Origin: Paenibacillus sp. LHD-117
GTDB lineage: Bacteria > Bacillota > Bacilli > Paenibacillales > Paenibacillaceae
Assembly: GCF_030929555.1 (NCBI RefSeq)
Contig: NZ_JAVFVT010000025.1
Location: 1-64,000 of the forward strand
Direction: 5' to 3'
DNA: 64,000 nt
Below, piece by piece: positions 16,928-25,288 of this stretch (position 1 is the stretch's first letter; every line of letters starts with the position of its first letter). Below the pieces are notes generated by a model. The model worked only from the letters and a program-made list of their open reading frames with translations, did no database searches and was not told the origin of the DNA. The position numbers were made by a program, and so were the translations under genes.

Positions 16928-18691
16928 CTACTGTTTTTCGCTCGAGCCTAGCACCGGCTCCGCCTGCAGCCGAACCTCCAGTGCCGCGGCGCCGTGGAGT
17001 TCGAACAGAATCAGCTCGTTGCTGCCCTTTCTCAACAGGGGACCCGGAATATAAAGCGTCTCCTGCGGGCCAACCTCCCAATAACGGCCCAAGTTGAATC
17101 CGTTCACGTAAGCGACGCCTTTCGTCCAGCCTTTCATGTTCAGGAACGTGTCGGCAGGTTCGTCGATCTCGAATGTCCCCCGGTAAAACGAAGGTTCATT
17201 CTCCGCGTTCGATTCCGATGGCTCGAAGCGGAGGGTGCTCAGATCGTCGAGCGGAAGCGTATGAATCGTCCAATCGAACAGGAATTGCCGCTCGAACCGG
17301 ATGCCTTCGGTAATGCCTTTATAATCCTTCAATAGCGGCCCGTAGTTGACGCGCCCCATATTCTCCACGAGCACGCTGACGGTAACGCCTTCCGGCGGCA
17401 CGGAGAAGCTTACCTCCGAAGCCGGATTCCACCGCTCGATGACGCCTTTGTACGCGCCGTCGACGAATACCATGGCGCGGTCGCGCACATCCTGCAGATT
17501 CAGCTTGTTTTCGGGACGAGGGCCGGACAACTTCGTTTCATATAAAATAAACCCGCTGTTCTGCCCCATCATCTCCATCGGCTCCGGGCATGCCCTGCGC
17601 TGCGGCGAAGACAGCTCGCCGAGCGATCCGCGCAAGCTGGCCCGTTCCGTCATGCGCACCGTGCCGAACGATTGGGCCGGAATCGGTTCCGGCAGCTTAA
17701 GGGGTCCCAGCTCCACGTATTTGCCGATGACCTCGCGCACCTTATGGAACTTGTCCGTCACGTTCCCGCTTTCGCCGAGCGGTGCATCGTAGTCGTAGCC
17801 CGTGACCGTCGGCTCGTAATGATCCCCGTAATTCGCTCCGCTGTAGAACCCGAAGTTCGTGCCGCCGTGGAACATATAGAAGTTGACCGAAGCGCCCGCC
17901 GCCAGCATTTCGTCCAGCACCTCCGCGACATCGTCCGCCGGCCTCGTATGATGCTCTTCGTGCCAATGGTCGAACCAGCCATTCCAATACTCCATGCACA
18001 TGAGCGGCTGTCCGGGGCGATATTCCAGCAGTTTGTCGAACGATTCTTTGGTTCTCGAGCCGAAGTTGACCGTCGCCCAAACGTCGTCGACCATGCCTCC
18101 CTGCAGCATGGCGTCCTCCGGTCCGTCGGACGTGAACAGAAGGACATCCCCTCCCCTGCTCCTGATCGCATCCTTCAAATGGTTCAAATAATCCTTGTCG
18201 TTCCCATAGCTGCCGTATTCGTTCTCGATCTGAAGCGCGATCACCGGTCCGCCGTTCGTCGATAGAAGCGGCACGAGTCTTGGCATAAGCTCGTCGTAAT
18301 AAGCGTCCACTTCGTCCAAGAAAGGCCGGTAATTGCAACGCAGACGCATGCCGGTATCCTTCAGCAGCCAAGCAGGCAGCCCTCCGAACTCCCATTCCGC
18401 GCAAATATACGGGCTTGGCCGAACGATGACATGCAGACCTAGCTCTCCCGCCAACGCGATGAACCGCTCAAGGTCCGCGATGCCTTCGAAGTTGAACTTG
18501 CCTTCGAACGGCTCGTGCAGATTCCAAGGCACGTAGGTTTCAACGACGTTCAGCCCGCAGGCTTTCAGCTTCAGCAGCCTGTCCTCCCAATATTCCGGCA
18601 CGATCCGGAAATAATGGATCGCGCCGGATAGCAGTCTGATCGGTTCGTCTCCGAGCCATAACTTTCCGTCATGCACGTTTAAGTTTTTCAT
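16928..18691 (-). CDS. Beta-galactosidase, glycoside hydrolase family 35
   Basis: A 587-residue cytoplasmic GH35 enzyme that releases beta-galactose. ATG 18691 was chosen (GGAGG 10 nt upstream); the longer frame contains an unlikely Cys-rich leader overlapping the divergent promoter. The TIM barrel holds the catalytic acid E158 (in QIENEYGSYG), the nucleophile E234 (in MEYWNGWFDHW), and GGTNFG. C-terminal jelly-roll domains follow, including GTFEIDEPADTFLNMKGWTKGVAYVNGFNLGRYW. There is no signal peptide. It is divergent from an AraC regulator whose start lies 166 bp away, the likely cognate activator. Confidence 0.94.
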   Translation of the reverse strand: MKNLNVHDGKLWLGDEPIRLLSGAIHYFRIVPEYWEDRLLKLKACGLNVVETYVPWNLHEPFEGKFNFEGIADLERFIALAGELGLHVIVRPSPYICAEWEFGGLPAWLLKDTGMRLRCNYRPFLDEVDAYYDELMPRLVPLLSTNGGPVIALQIENEYGSYGNDKDYLNHLKDAIRSRGGDVLLFTSDGPEDAMLQGGMVDDVWATVNFGSRTKESFDKLLEYRPGQPLMCMEYWNGWFDHWHEEHHTRPADDVAEVLDEMLAAGASVNFYMFHGGTNFGFYSGANYGDHYEPTVTGYDYDAPLGESGNVTDKFHKVREVIGKYVELGPLKLPEPIPAQSFGTVRMTERASLRGSLGELSSPQRRACPEPMEMMGQNSGFILYETKLSGPRPENKLNLQDVRDRAMVFVDGAYKGVIERWNPASEVSFSVPPEGVTVSVLVENMGRVNYGPLLKDYKGITEGIRFERQFLFDWTIHTLPLDDLSTLRFEPSESNAENEPSFYRGTFEIDEPADTFLNMKGWTKGVAYVNGFNLGRYWEVGPQETLYIPGPLLRKGSNELILFELHGAAALEVRLQAEPVLGSSEKQ

Positions 18692-18857
18692 TTGAGCATC
18701 GCCTCCAGGTGAATGTTTGATACCATCGTATCGAATGCCCCAACAGGCTAACAATGCACAAAATGCGCATATCTTTAACCTTTTGTGCCGAAAACCGCTA
18801 TCCGGAATATCCATCCGTGTTATAATGCGATCAAATGCCGAACGCGGGGGAAAACGC

Positions 18858-19754
18858 ATGAATCATTTATTCCAATTTCAAAATATGGCCAGCACGCTGC
18901 GCATCGTCGGCTGCCACTTCGGCATCCAACCCGAGAGATGGACGTTCGGGATGCATCACCATCATCTCTACGAGCTTATCTGCTGCATGGAAGGCATTGC
19001 CGATTTGGATATCAATGGCTCGGCCATACGGTTGGAGGCCGGCGATTGGCTTCTGCTCAAACCCGGCGTTGCCCATGCGATCACGAATGTTGGGCACGGT
19101 CATTACGTGTTTTTTAACGTCCATTTCGACCTCGACGATTTGAACGTCAGGGGCCGTCTGGGGCAATCCGCCTATCGGCGCATTCCCTCTTCCGCTGCAC
19201 GCGAAAGCGGCTTGCCGGAGTCGATCAGGAAGCTGGAGCAATTCCTGCATCGCGACCTCGCCGGGGACGCCGCCATGGAGACGTCTTTCTCCAGGTATAT
19301 CGCGCTCGAGCTTCACGAACAATTAGCCGTGCAGGCGTATATATTGCTGCTCATTCAGGATATTTTGCGAATGACGGCGGCTTCGGAATCATCCGGGGGC
19401 GACGGAACGCGTCCCGCGACCGCTTACGAGCAAGATGTTGCCCATGCCATCGCGGACAAGCTGATGTTCGACTTATCGGACAACCCGAGGATCGAAACCA
19501 TCGCGAGAGAGCTTCATTTGAGCCGCAGCCAAGCATCCAAAATTTTTTCGGGTATCTACGGTCTCTCGCCCCGCCAATATGTAAGCCGCGTCAAGCAGAG
19601 CAAAGCCAAGGAGCTGCTCGCGAGCACCAATCTGACGGTATACGCCATCGCCGAGCAGCTCGGCTTCGGCACTGTCAACCATTTCTCCCGACAGTTCCGC
19701 AGATGGACGGGCATGTCCCCGAACCAATACCGGCATTCCGCGCCGGCAAACTGA
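18858..19754 (+). CDS. AraC family transcriptional regulator
   Basis: A 298-residue protein with an N-terminal cupin sensing domain (GMHHHHLYELICCMEGIADLDINGS, LLLKPGVAH) and a C-terminal AraC DNA-binding domain (RIETIARELHLSRSQASKIFSGIYGLSPRQYVSRVKQSKAKELL, VYAIAEQLGFGTVNHFSRQFRRWTGMSPNQYR). ATG 18858 follows GGGGGA at 6 nt. It is divergent from the GH35 gene, so galactoside-dependent activation is likely. No clear terminator separates it from uraA. Confidence 0.9.
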   Translation: MNHLFQFQNMASTLRIVGCHFGIQPERWTFGMHHHHLYELICCMEGIADLDINGSAIRLEAGDWLLLKPGVAHAITNVGHGHYVFFNVHFDLDDLNVRGRLGQSAYRRIPSSAARESGLPESIRKLEQFLHRDLAGDAAMETSFSRYIALELHEQLAVQAYILLLIQDILRMTAASESSGGDGTRPATAYEQDVAHAIADKLMFDLSDNPRIETIARELHLSRSQASKIFSGIYGLSPRQYVSRVKQSKAKELLASTNLTVYAIAEQLGFGTVNHFSRQFRRWTGMSPNQYRHSAPAN

Positions 19755-19764
19755 AGGAAAACGC

Positions 19765-19793
19765 TTGCGTTGATATGTCGAAATATGTAGAAT
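19765..19793 (+). promoter_or_regulatory. Promoter of uraA-type permease gene
   Basis: -35 TTGCGT (19765-19770) and -10 TAGAAT (19788-19793) are 17 bp apart. A GGCCGGA/TCCGGCC hairpin (about 19804-19822) follows in the leader, without a T-run; no PyrR-type loop was recognised. Confidence 0.5.
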
Positions 19794-19850
19794 CATCCAT
19801 AGCGGCCGGACAACCTCCGGCCTATTTCGACGCGAAGGAGATTCTGCATC

Positions 19851-21143
19851 ATGAGTAAAAGCATTGGCGTCCACGAGAGACCGCCTGCGGGCCAAAGCCT
19901 GATGTTAAGCCTGCAGCATCTGTTCGCCATGTTCGGTTCGACGGTTCTCGTCCCGAATTTCCTGCAGGTAGATCCCGCCATCTGTCTTTTGATGAACGGC
20001 ATCGGCACTTTATTCTACATTTTGGTCACGAAAGGCAAGATCCCCGCCTATCTCGGCTCCAGCTTCGCGTTCCTCGGCCCGGCGGGCGCCGTCATCGCGA
20101 ACGAAGCGTCCGGCGGCAGCTACGCGGCGGCGCTTGGCGGCTTTATCGCCGTCGGCCTGATCTTCACGATCGTCGCGCTCATTATCAAGTACACCGGTAC
20201 GGGCTGGCTGAATGTCGTCTTCCCTCCCGCAGCAATGGGAGCGATTGTCGCGATTATCGGTCTGGAGCTGATTCCGGTCGCGGCCAAGATGGCCGGATTT
20301 ATCCCGGATACGAGCGACCCGGCCTGGAAGATGGACACCGACGTTGTCATCCTCTCCGTCTCGACGATGGCCGTCACCGTGCTCGGCTCCGTTCTGTTCC
20401 GCGGCTTCATGCGGATCATCCCGATCCTGTTCGGCATTATTTTCGGATATGTATTGGCCTACTACATGGGCATGACGGACTTTAGCGGCCTAGGCGAGGC
20501 CGAATGGCTGCAGTCTCCGACGTTCACGTTCCCAGAGTTCCACTGGACCGCGATTATCGCCATCGCGCCCGCCGCGCTCGTCGTCATCGCGGAGCATATC
20601 GGGCATCTGATCGTCACCGGCAATATCGTGGACAAGGACCTGTCCAAGGATCCGGGCTTGCACCGTTCCATGCTCGGCAACGGCATCTCGACGATCCTGT
20701 CCGGCTTCGTCGGCTCGACGCCGAATACGACGTACGGCGAAAACATCGGCGTGCTTGCCATTACGAGGGTGTACTCCACGTTCGTCATCGGCGGAGCGGC
20801 GGTGATCGCGATTCTGCTGTCGTTCTCGGGCAAGTTCTCCTCGCTCGTGTCGGGCATTCCGGTTCCCGTCATGGGCGGCGTGTCGCTGCTCCTGTTCGGC
20901 GTCATCGCGGCTTCCGGCCTTCGCATGCTCGTCGAAGCCAAGGTCGATTACGGACGTCCGACCAATCTCTTCCTGACGACCGTCGTGCTGGTCATCGGCT
21001 TGAGCGGTGTGAAGCTGACGTTCGGCGACGTCTCCTTCAGCGGCATGGCGCTCGCGACGATCGTCGCGATCCTGCTCAGCTTGCTGTTCAAGCTGTTCGA
21101 GGTGCTGCGCATCACGAACGATAACGAAGCTTCCGGCCATTAA
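19851..21143 (+). CDS. uraA: Uracil/H+ symporter (NCS2 family)
   Basis: A 430-residue polytopic permease. Features of the uracil branch of NCS2 are visible: the N-terminal QHLFAMFGSTVLVP, the substrate-region glutamate in ALVVIAEHIGHLIVTG, the second binding-region motif GSTPNTTYGENIGVLAITRVYS, and PVMGGVSLLLFGVIAASGLRML. It imports uracil at the cytoplasmic membrane for pyrimidine salvage. The start follows AAGGAG at 9 nt. The xanthine/uric acid branch of NCS2 is less likely given EHIGHL. It is apparently monocistronic. Confidence 0.9.
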   Translation: MSKSIGVHERPPAGQSLMLSLQHLFAMFGSTVLVPNFLQVDPAICLLMNGIGTLFYILVTKGKIPAYLGSSFAFLGPAGAVIANEASGGSYAAALGGFIAVGLIFTIVALIIKYTGTGWLNVVFPPAAMGAIVAIIGLELIPVAAKMAGFIPDTSDPAWKMDTDVVILSVSTMAVTVLGSVLFRGFMRIIPILFGIIFGYVLAYYMGMTDFSGLGEAEWLQSPTFTFPEFHWTAIIAIAPAALVVIAEHIGHLIVTGNIVDKDLSKDPGLHRSMLGNGISTILSGFVGSTPNTTYGENIGVLAITRVYSTFVIGGAAVIAILLSFSGKFSSLVSGIPVPVMGGVSLLLFGVIAASGLRMLVEAKVDYGRPTNLFLTTVVLVIGLSGVKLTFGDVSFSGMALATIVAILLSLLFKLFEVLRITNDNEASGH

Positions 21144-21187
21144 AAAATGACGAATGACTGTCTAATACAACCTGGCACCGGCATATA

Positions 21188-21202
21188 CTCCCTGCAAGGG
21201 AG
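21188..21202 (+). promoter_or_regulatory. Hairpin covering the SD of the ParB-like gene
   Basis: CTCCCT (21188-21193) is complementary to AGGGAG (21197-21202) with a 3-nt loop. The second arm is most of the Shine-Dalgarno sequence GGGAGG of the next gene, so translation may be limited by RNA folding. Confidence 0.4.
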
Positions 21203-21213
21203 GGTGTCTGTCT

Positions 21214-21696
21214 ATGCGATTTACCGTTCAGTATATACCCCTTAGCAAAATCAAACCTAATTTCTCATCCGGCATGACCGCGCGAATCCGCAAGCTGCGC
21301 AAAAAAATGTGGGACTGCATGAATTTGCTTGTCGTGCGAAAAAACCGCAAAGACGGGAGCTATACGCTTCTGGTCGGCAACGACCGGTACGATTTTCTTC
21401 GCAAGCATACTAAAAATGTCGTAGCGCCGTGCCTGGTCGATGAAAACAAAGCGAAAACGCAAATCAAATCGTGGCTATTCCGGTTCCGCAGCAACTCGGC
21501 GGGACGCCGGTTTCCCGGGTTGAAGCTCCACCGTCTGACTCCAACAGCGCTGTCCATCTTCCTCGCCTTTTTGAAGCAAGAGTCCCGATTCGAGCAGCTT
21601 TCCCGCAAAGAGCAGTTGCAGGTGCTCATTCTGGCCGTACGTTACAAGAAGGTCGTTATTGCTTCCATGAAATCGAAGGTGGATCAGCTAAAATGA
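21214..21696 (+). CDS. ParB/sulfiredoxin-fold-like protein of unknown function
   Basis: A 160-residue basic protein. The first 80 residues look like a ParB-N/sulfiredoxin fold: YIPLSKIKPN, then LRKKMWDCMNLLVVRKN and YTLLVGNDRYDFLRKHTKN, where a ParB protein would have its 'I-x-G-xx-R' element. The phosphate-binding GxxRxxA motif is replaced by GNDRYDF, so CTPase activity is doubtful. The C-terminal half is helical and Lys/Arg-rich. No partition or prophage genes are nearby. A terminator follows directly. Confidence 0.65.
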   Translation: MRFTVQYIPLSKIKPNFSSGMTARIRKLRKKMWDCMNLLVVRKNRKDGSYTLLVGNDRYDFLRKHTKNVVAPCLVDENKAKTQIKSWLFRFRSNSAGRRFPGLKLHRLTPTALSIFLAFLKQESRFEQLSRKEQLQVLILAVRYKKVVIASMKSKVDQLK

Positions 21697-21710
21697 ATAA
21701 CATTGCAAAA

Positions 21711-21748
21711 AAGTCCATTGCTGCGTCCGCAGACGAATGGACTTTTTT
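21711..21748 (+). terminator. Terminator after the ParB-like gene
   Basis: AAGTCCATT (21711-21719) pairs with AATGGACTT (21736-21744) around an inner CTGCG/CGCAG stem, followed by TTTTTT. Confidence 0.9.
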
Positions 21749-21813
21749 GTTCGGAATTAGCCGCAGCGGTTTATGGAAGAATAGAGATGTCATTTGGAAA
21801 GGAGTGCAATCGA

Positions 21814-22617
21814 ATGAGCAACAAAGAAGGTTTGGCGGAAGGAAGAGTACGCGGCAAAGTCGCCGTCGTGACGGGGGCGGGCTCCGGCATCGGCCGGGCT
21901 GCGGCGCTAAGGCTTGCGGAGCAAGGAGCGAAGCTAGTATTGGTAGACCTCATTGATGCGAGAAGCAAGGAGGTCGAAGAGGAGATTAGCAGGACGGGCG
22001 GCGAAGCGTTCTTCGCCGACACTGACGTGTCGGACCCTGCGCGCGTCGAGCATGCGATGAAACAAGCCGCCGAGAAGTACGGAAGAATCGACATCCTGTT
22101 CGCAAACGCCGGGGTGAACGGCACGTTGGCGCCGATCGAGCATTTGGACCCGGAGGATTGGGACCGGACGCTCGGCATTAACTTGAAGGGCACCTTCCTC
22201 GCGACGAAGTACGCCCTCCCGCATATGAAGAAAAACGGCGGAAGCATCGTGATTACGAGCTCCATCAACGGAAGCCGCAAATTTACGGGCTTCGGCATGT
22301 CCGCGTACAGCTCCTCCAAGGCGGGGCAGGTCGCGTTCGCCAAGATGGCGGCGCTCGAGCTCGCGCAGTTCGGCATTCGGGTGAACGCGATCTGTCCCGG
22401 CGCGATCAGGACGAACATCGGCGAGAACACGAACACGACCCCGGAAGTGAAGGAAATCACGATTCCCGTGGAATACCCGAAAGGCAATCAGCCGCTGGAG
22501 CACGGTCCCGGCGAGCCGGAGCAGGTCGCGGATCTCGTGTTGTTCCTGGCTTCGGAGGAATCGAGCCATATCTCCGGCACGGCGATCTATATCGACGGCG
22601 TGGAATCCCTGCTGTAA
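21814..22617 (+). CDS. SDR family NAD(P)-dependent oxidoreductase
   Basis: A 267-residue classical short-chain dehydrogenase. It has the cofactor motif TGAGSGIGRAAAL, an acidic residue after strand 2 (LVLVDL) favouring NAD(H), the NAG motif in FANAGVNG, catalytic Ser in ITSSING, and the YSSSK Tyr-Lys pair. ATG 21814 follows AAAGGAG at 9 nt; the longer frame overlaps the preceding terminator. The substrate cannot be deduced from context. It is monocistronic with its own terminator. Confidence 0.9.
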   Translation: MSNKEGLAEGRVRGKVAVVTGAGSGIGRAAALRLAEQGAKLVLVDLIDARSKEVEEEISRTGGEAFFADTDVSDPARVEHAMKQAAEKYGRIDILFANAGVNGTLAPIEHLDPEDWDRTLGINLKGTFLATKYALPHMKKNGGSIVITSSINGSRKFTGFGMSAYSSSKAGQVAFAKMAALELAQFGIRVNAICPGAIRTNIGENTNTTPEVKEITIPVEYPKGNQPLEHGPGEPEQVADLVLFLASEESSHISGTAIYIDGVESLL

Positions 22618-22640
22618 CGGCGGGGGATTTATGCATAAGC

Positions 22641-22675
22641 AGGTCAACCGGCAGCATCGGGTTGGCCTTTTTTTG
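22641..22675 (+). terminator. Terminator of the SDR gene
   Basis: GGTCAACC (22642-22649) pairs with GGTTGGCC (22660-22667, one G-T pair), followed by TTTTTTT. Confidence 0.85.
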
Positions 22676-22790
22676 CGCGCAATGCACACCACTCACTTAC
22701 GGCTTCGATTTCGAAATCTTGCTTTTCCAATGCAAAAACCGTACGACGAACCTTTTCCGCGGTTATACTGGATGCAGAGGTGATCGTTTT

Positions 22791-23390
22791 ATGAGACGGG
22801 ACGACAAAGAAGAAAGAAAAATGGGCGACGCGGCGACGGAACCGGAATGGCAAGCCATTATCGGCAACGACGCCTCCTATGACGGCACATTCTTCTACGC
22901 GGTGCGGACGACCGGCATTTTTTGCAGGCCTTCCTGCAAATCCAAACCTCCCAATCGGGAGAACGCATCCGTCTTCCGGACGGCGGAGGAAGCCAGGAAA
23001 GATGGCTACAGGTCATGCAAACGATGCAAGCCGACAGGAGAGCGGCTTCCCGACGAAGAGTGGGTAGCAACGGTGACGGACTATATTCACAACCGTTACA
23101 TGGACCCCTTGTCGCTGGAGAAGCTGGCCGACGTCGGCCACGGAAGCCCGTATCATCTGCACCGGACGTTCAAGCGCGTGACGGGGGTTACGCCCGTCAC
23201 CTATATTCAGAAGGTAAGGATTCGACGGGCTCAGGAGCTCCTGCATGGAAGCGAGCATTCCGTCACCGAGGTCGGCAGCCGGGTAGGCATACCGAACGCG
23301 CCTTATTTTATTACCCTGTTCAAGAAGGAAACCGGGCATACGCCCGCGCAATACCGATTATTAAACGGCAAGGGAGGCTATTCGGAATGA
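22791..23390 (+). CDS. adaA: AdaA: methylphosphotriester-DNA methyltransferase/transcriptional activator
   Basis: A 199-residue protein like B. subtilis AdaA. The N-terminal Ada zinc domain has four cysteines, C45 and C49 (FCRPSC) and C76 and C79 (SCKRC). One of them takes the methyl group from Sp-methylphosphotriesters, which turns the protein into an activator. The C-terminal AraC-type HTH (about 100-190) includes LSLEKLADVGHGSPYHLHRTFKRVTGVTPVTYIQ. ATG 22791 follows GAGGTGATC. Its stop overlaps the next gene's start as ATGA, forming an adaptive-response operon with adaB and a radical SAM gene. Confidence 0.93.
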   Translation: MRRDDKEERKMGDAATEPEWQAIIGNDASYDGTFFYAVRTTGIFCRPSCKSKPPNRENASVFRTAEEARKDGYRSCKRCKPTGERLPDEEWVATVTDYIHNRYMDPLSLEKLADVGHGSPYHLHRTFKRVTGVTPVTYIQKVRIRRAQELLHGSEHSVTEVGSRVGIPNAPYFITLFKKETGHTPAQYRLLNGKGGYSE

Positions 23391-23947
23391 AAACGAACCT
23401 AACGCGCGACACCCTCTATTGGTCGCTCGCTCGATTCGGAGAATCTTTCGCATATATCGCCGCGACGGAGCAAGGACTTAGCTTCGTAGGCTCGCTAGAC
23501 GGATCGTACGAGGAAATGACGAGTCGTCTGGCAAACCGGTACGACATCGCGGACTTGGTCCGCGACGACGGGAAGCTGCATGCATACGGGACGGAGCTTG
23601 CCGACTATTGGACGGGAGCGCGCACCGGCTTCGATAGCCGATTCGACTTGCGCGGCACGCCGTTCCAGCTGCGGGTATGGGCGGCTCTCCTCGACATTCC
23701 GTACGGAGAAACGCGCAGCTATTCCGAGATCGCCTCGGCGATCGGCAGTCCTGCCGCCGTTCGCGCGGTCGGCTCGGCCATCGGGGCGAATCCCGTGTTA
23801 ATCGCGGTGCCGTGCCATCGCGTCGTTGGCAAAAACGGTACGTTGACCGGCTACCGCGGGGGGCTCGCCATGAAACAAAAACTGCTTCGTTTGGAGCAAG
23901 ACGCTGCATTCCGGGAGACGCGGCATGAATACGCTGGTCGCTTATAA
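23387..23947 (+). CDS. adaB: AdaB: O6-methylguanine-DNA--cysteine methyltransferase
   Basis: A 186-residue suicide DNA repair enzyme. The acceptor cysteine C143 is in the canonical PCHRV. Also visible are the DNA-binding wing RAVGSAIGANP and the TPFQLRVWAALLDIPYGETRSYSEIA block with the arginine-finger region. The ATG overlaps the adaA stop (ATGA), so the frame's 155-codon upstream extension is an overlap artefact. The 3' end overlaps the radical SAM gene by 23 bp. Expected to be induced by AdaA on alkylation damage. Confidence 0.94.
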   Translation: MKTNLTRDTLYWSLARFGESFAYIAATEQGLSFVGSLDGSYEEMTSRLANRYDIADLVRDDGKLHAYGTELADYWTGARTGFDSRFDLRGTPFQLRVWAALLDIPYGETRSYSEIASAIGSPAAVRAVGSAIGANPVLIAVPCHRVVGKNGTLTGYRGGLAMKQKLLRLEQDAAFRETRHEYAGRL

Positions 23948-24743
23948 GCAACCCAAGACGCTCCTGAACAAAGGGACGGGGTTTCTGGAAGGATATAGCC
24001 ACTCGCTGAATCCTTATAGCGGCTGCGCATTCGCCTGTTCCTATTGTTACGTGCGCGGCATGCCGGTCTCGCTGTTCCGCGGCGAGGTATGGGGTTCGTG
24101 GGTCGACGTGAAACAAGGCGCCGCAGAATTGTTTCGGAAAGAAATGGCGAGAGCGCAGGCGAAAGGGCCGGTTACGATTTTTATGTCGTCCAGCACCGAT
24201 CCCTACCAGCCTATCGAATATAAGGAACGCGTTACGCGTTCCTTGCTGGAGGCGATGGTCGACCTTCCGCCAGACTTCCTTTTGCTGCAGACGCGGAGCC
24301 CGCTCGTGACGAGGGATATCGACCTGTTGCAGCGGCTCGGCCGTGGGGTGCGCGTCAGCATGACGGTCGAGACCGATCGCGAGGACATAAGGAAGGCGTT
24401 CTCCCCTTCCGCGCCGCCGATCGCCGGAAGGTTGAATGCGCTTCGGCAGCTCGCGGAAGCCGGCGTGCCGACGCAAGTCGCCGTTGCACCTCTGCTGCCA
24501 TGCAGCGACGGCTTCGCGGAGACGCTCCGTTCCGTGACGGAGAGGGTATGCGTCGACGATTATTTTATGGGCGACGGCAGCGGTGGCAAACGTACCAAAC
24601 GGCTGGGCATCGGTAAGCTTTATGAGGAGCTTGGTCTGCAGGAATGGTACGAGCCCGCGGCCTACCGCAACGTATACGACCGGTTGGCGAGCGTTTTCCC
24701 GGCGGGAGCTGTCTTGATCAGCCAGGAAGGTTTTCTGCCTTAG
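23925..24743 (+). CDS. SPL-type radical SAM protein, third gene of the ada operon
   Basis: A 272-residue radical SAM enzyme. The [4Fe-4S] cysteines are C34, C38 and C41 (CAFACSYC), with Y40 in the usual aromatic position. Other family features are IFMSSSTDPYQPIE and VSMTVETD. It resembles the Rv2578c/SPL-like family (related to spore photoproduct lyase) but lacks the fourth substrate-side Cys pattern that would be needed to call it SplB, and its substrate is unknown. It starts inside adaB (23-bp overlap), so it is translated with the Ada proteins; a nucleic-acid repair or modification role is therefore plausible. A bidirectional terminator follows. Confidence 0.85.
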   Translation: MNTLVAYKQPKTLLNKGTGFLEGYSHSLNPYSGCAFACSYCYVRGMPVSLFRGEVWGSWVDVKQGAAELFRKEMARAQAKGPVTIFMSSSTDPYQPIEYKERVTRSLLEAMVDLPPDFLLLQTRSPLVTRDIDLLQRLGRGVRVSMTVETDREDIRKAFSPSAPPIAGRLNALRQLAEAGVPTQVAVAPLLPCSDGFAETLRSVTERVCVDDYFMGDGSGGKRTKRLGIGKLYEELGLQEWYEPAAYRNVYDRLASVFPAGAVLISQEGFLP

Positions 24744-24822
24744 TCCGCTCCCGGTGCGAAAGCGCGCCTCGGGACCGTTGTAGGTACGCGATACGGACCT
24801 ACAGCACCGAATGCATACGGCT

Positions 24823-24881
24823 AAAAAAAGAAGAGTCCGGCAGTCCCGTCGTACACGGGACATTGCCAGACTCTTATTTTT
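24823..24881. terminator. Bidirectional terminator between the ada operon and the yjbR-like gene
   Basis: AAGAGTCCGGCAGTCCCGT (24831-24849) pairs with the complementary arm 24855-24875 with small mismatches. An A-tract before and a T-tract after serve both directions. Confidence 0.9.
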
Positions 24882-24897
24882 GTCGCGGTAGGAGCCG

Positions 24898-25269
24898 CTA
24901 CTTCCTTGCTTCCATCCATTGCTTTGCCAGGCGTTTGGGCGCGGCCATCAAATAAGCTTCTTCGAGCAGGATGCCCATCTCCTCCCAGTCCCTCGGCTCG
25001 CGAATGCCTACCCAGCCTCTATGTCCAATATAGGCAGGCTTATGGAAGTGCTCGTGCTGCAGCAATAGCTCCTGGTTCTCCAGATCCGACTTAAACGTCA
25101 TGCCGTAGTCGCTCATGATGATAAACGACTTGTCCTTCACCTTGAACGTGGTATGGCCATGCCCGTCGATCAGCTCGACCGTCTCGGGAAATCTTGCGCA
25201 TATGCCGCGTACCCGCTCCAGCATCTCCAGCCCTTCAGGTGTTTTCATTCCGCCCATATCATGATCCAT
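24898..25269 (-). CDS. MmcQ/YjbR family protein
   Basis: A 123-residue protein of the YjbR fold (double-wing, proposed DNA-binding). It has the family's ARFPETVELIDGHGHTTFKVKDKSFIIMSD opening and the closing HKPAYIGHRGWVGIREP ... LLEEAYLMAAPKRLAKQW. The start follows GGAGG at 9 nt. It lies 19 bp after the C-S lyase gene and is probably co-transcribed. Function in the cell is not established. Confidence 0.88.
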   Translation of the reverse strand: MDHDMGGMKTPEGLEMLERVRGICARFPETVELIDGHGHTTFKVKDKSFIIMSDYGMTFKSDLENQELLLQHEHFHKPAYIGHRGWVGIREPRDWEEMGILLEEAYLMAAPKRLAKQWMEARK

Positions 25270-25288
25270 TCGAACATGCCTCCAGCCT

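Noticed and set aside
22922..23947. Fusion of AdaA and AdaB in one 341-codon frame
   Set aside because: The extended frame runs through adaA in another reading frame; the ATGA overlap and the normal AdaB N-terminus show two separate genes.
23925..24743. Spore photoproduct lyase (SplB)
   Set aside because: Only the radical SAM core is shared; the protein is shorter than SplB and the substrate-side cysteine pattern is not evident.
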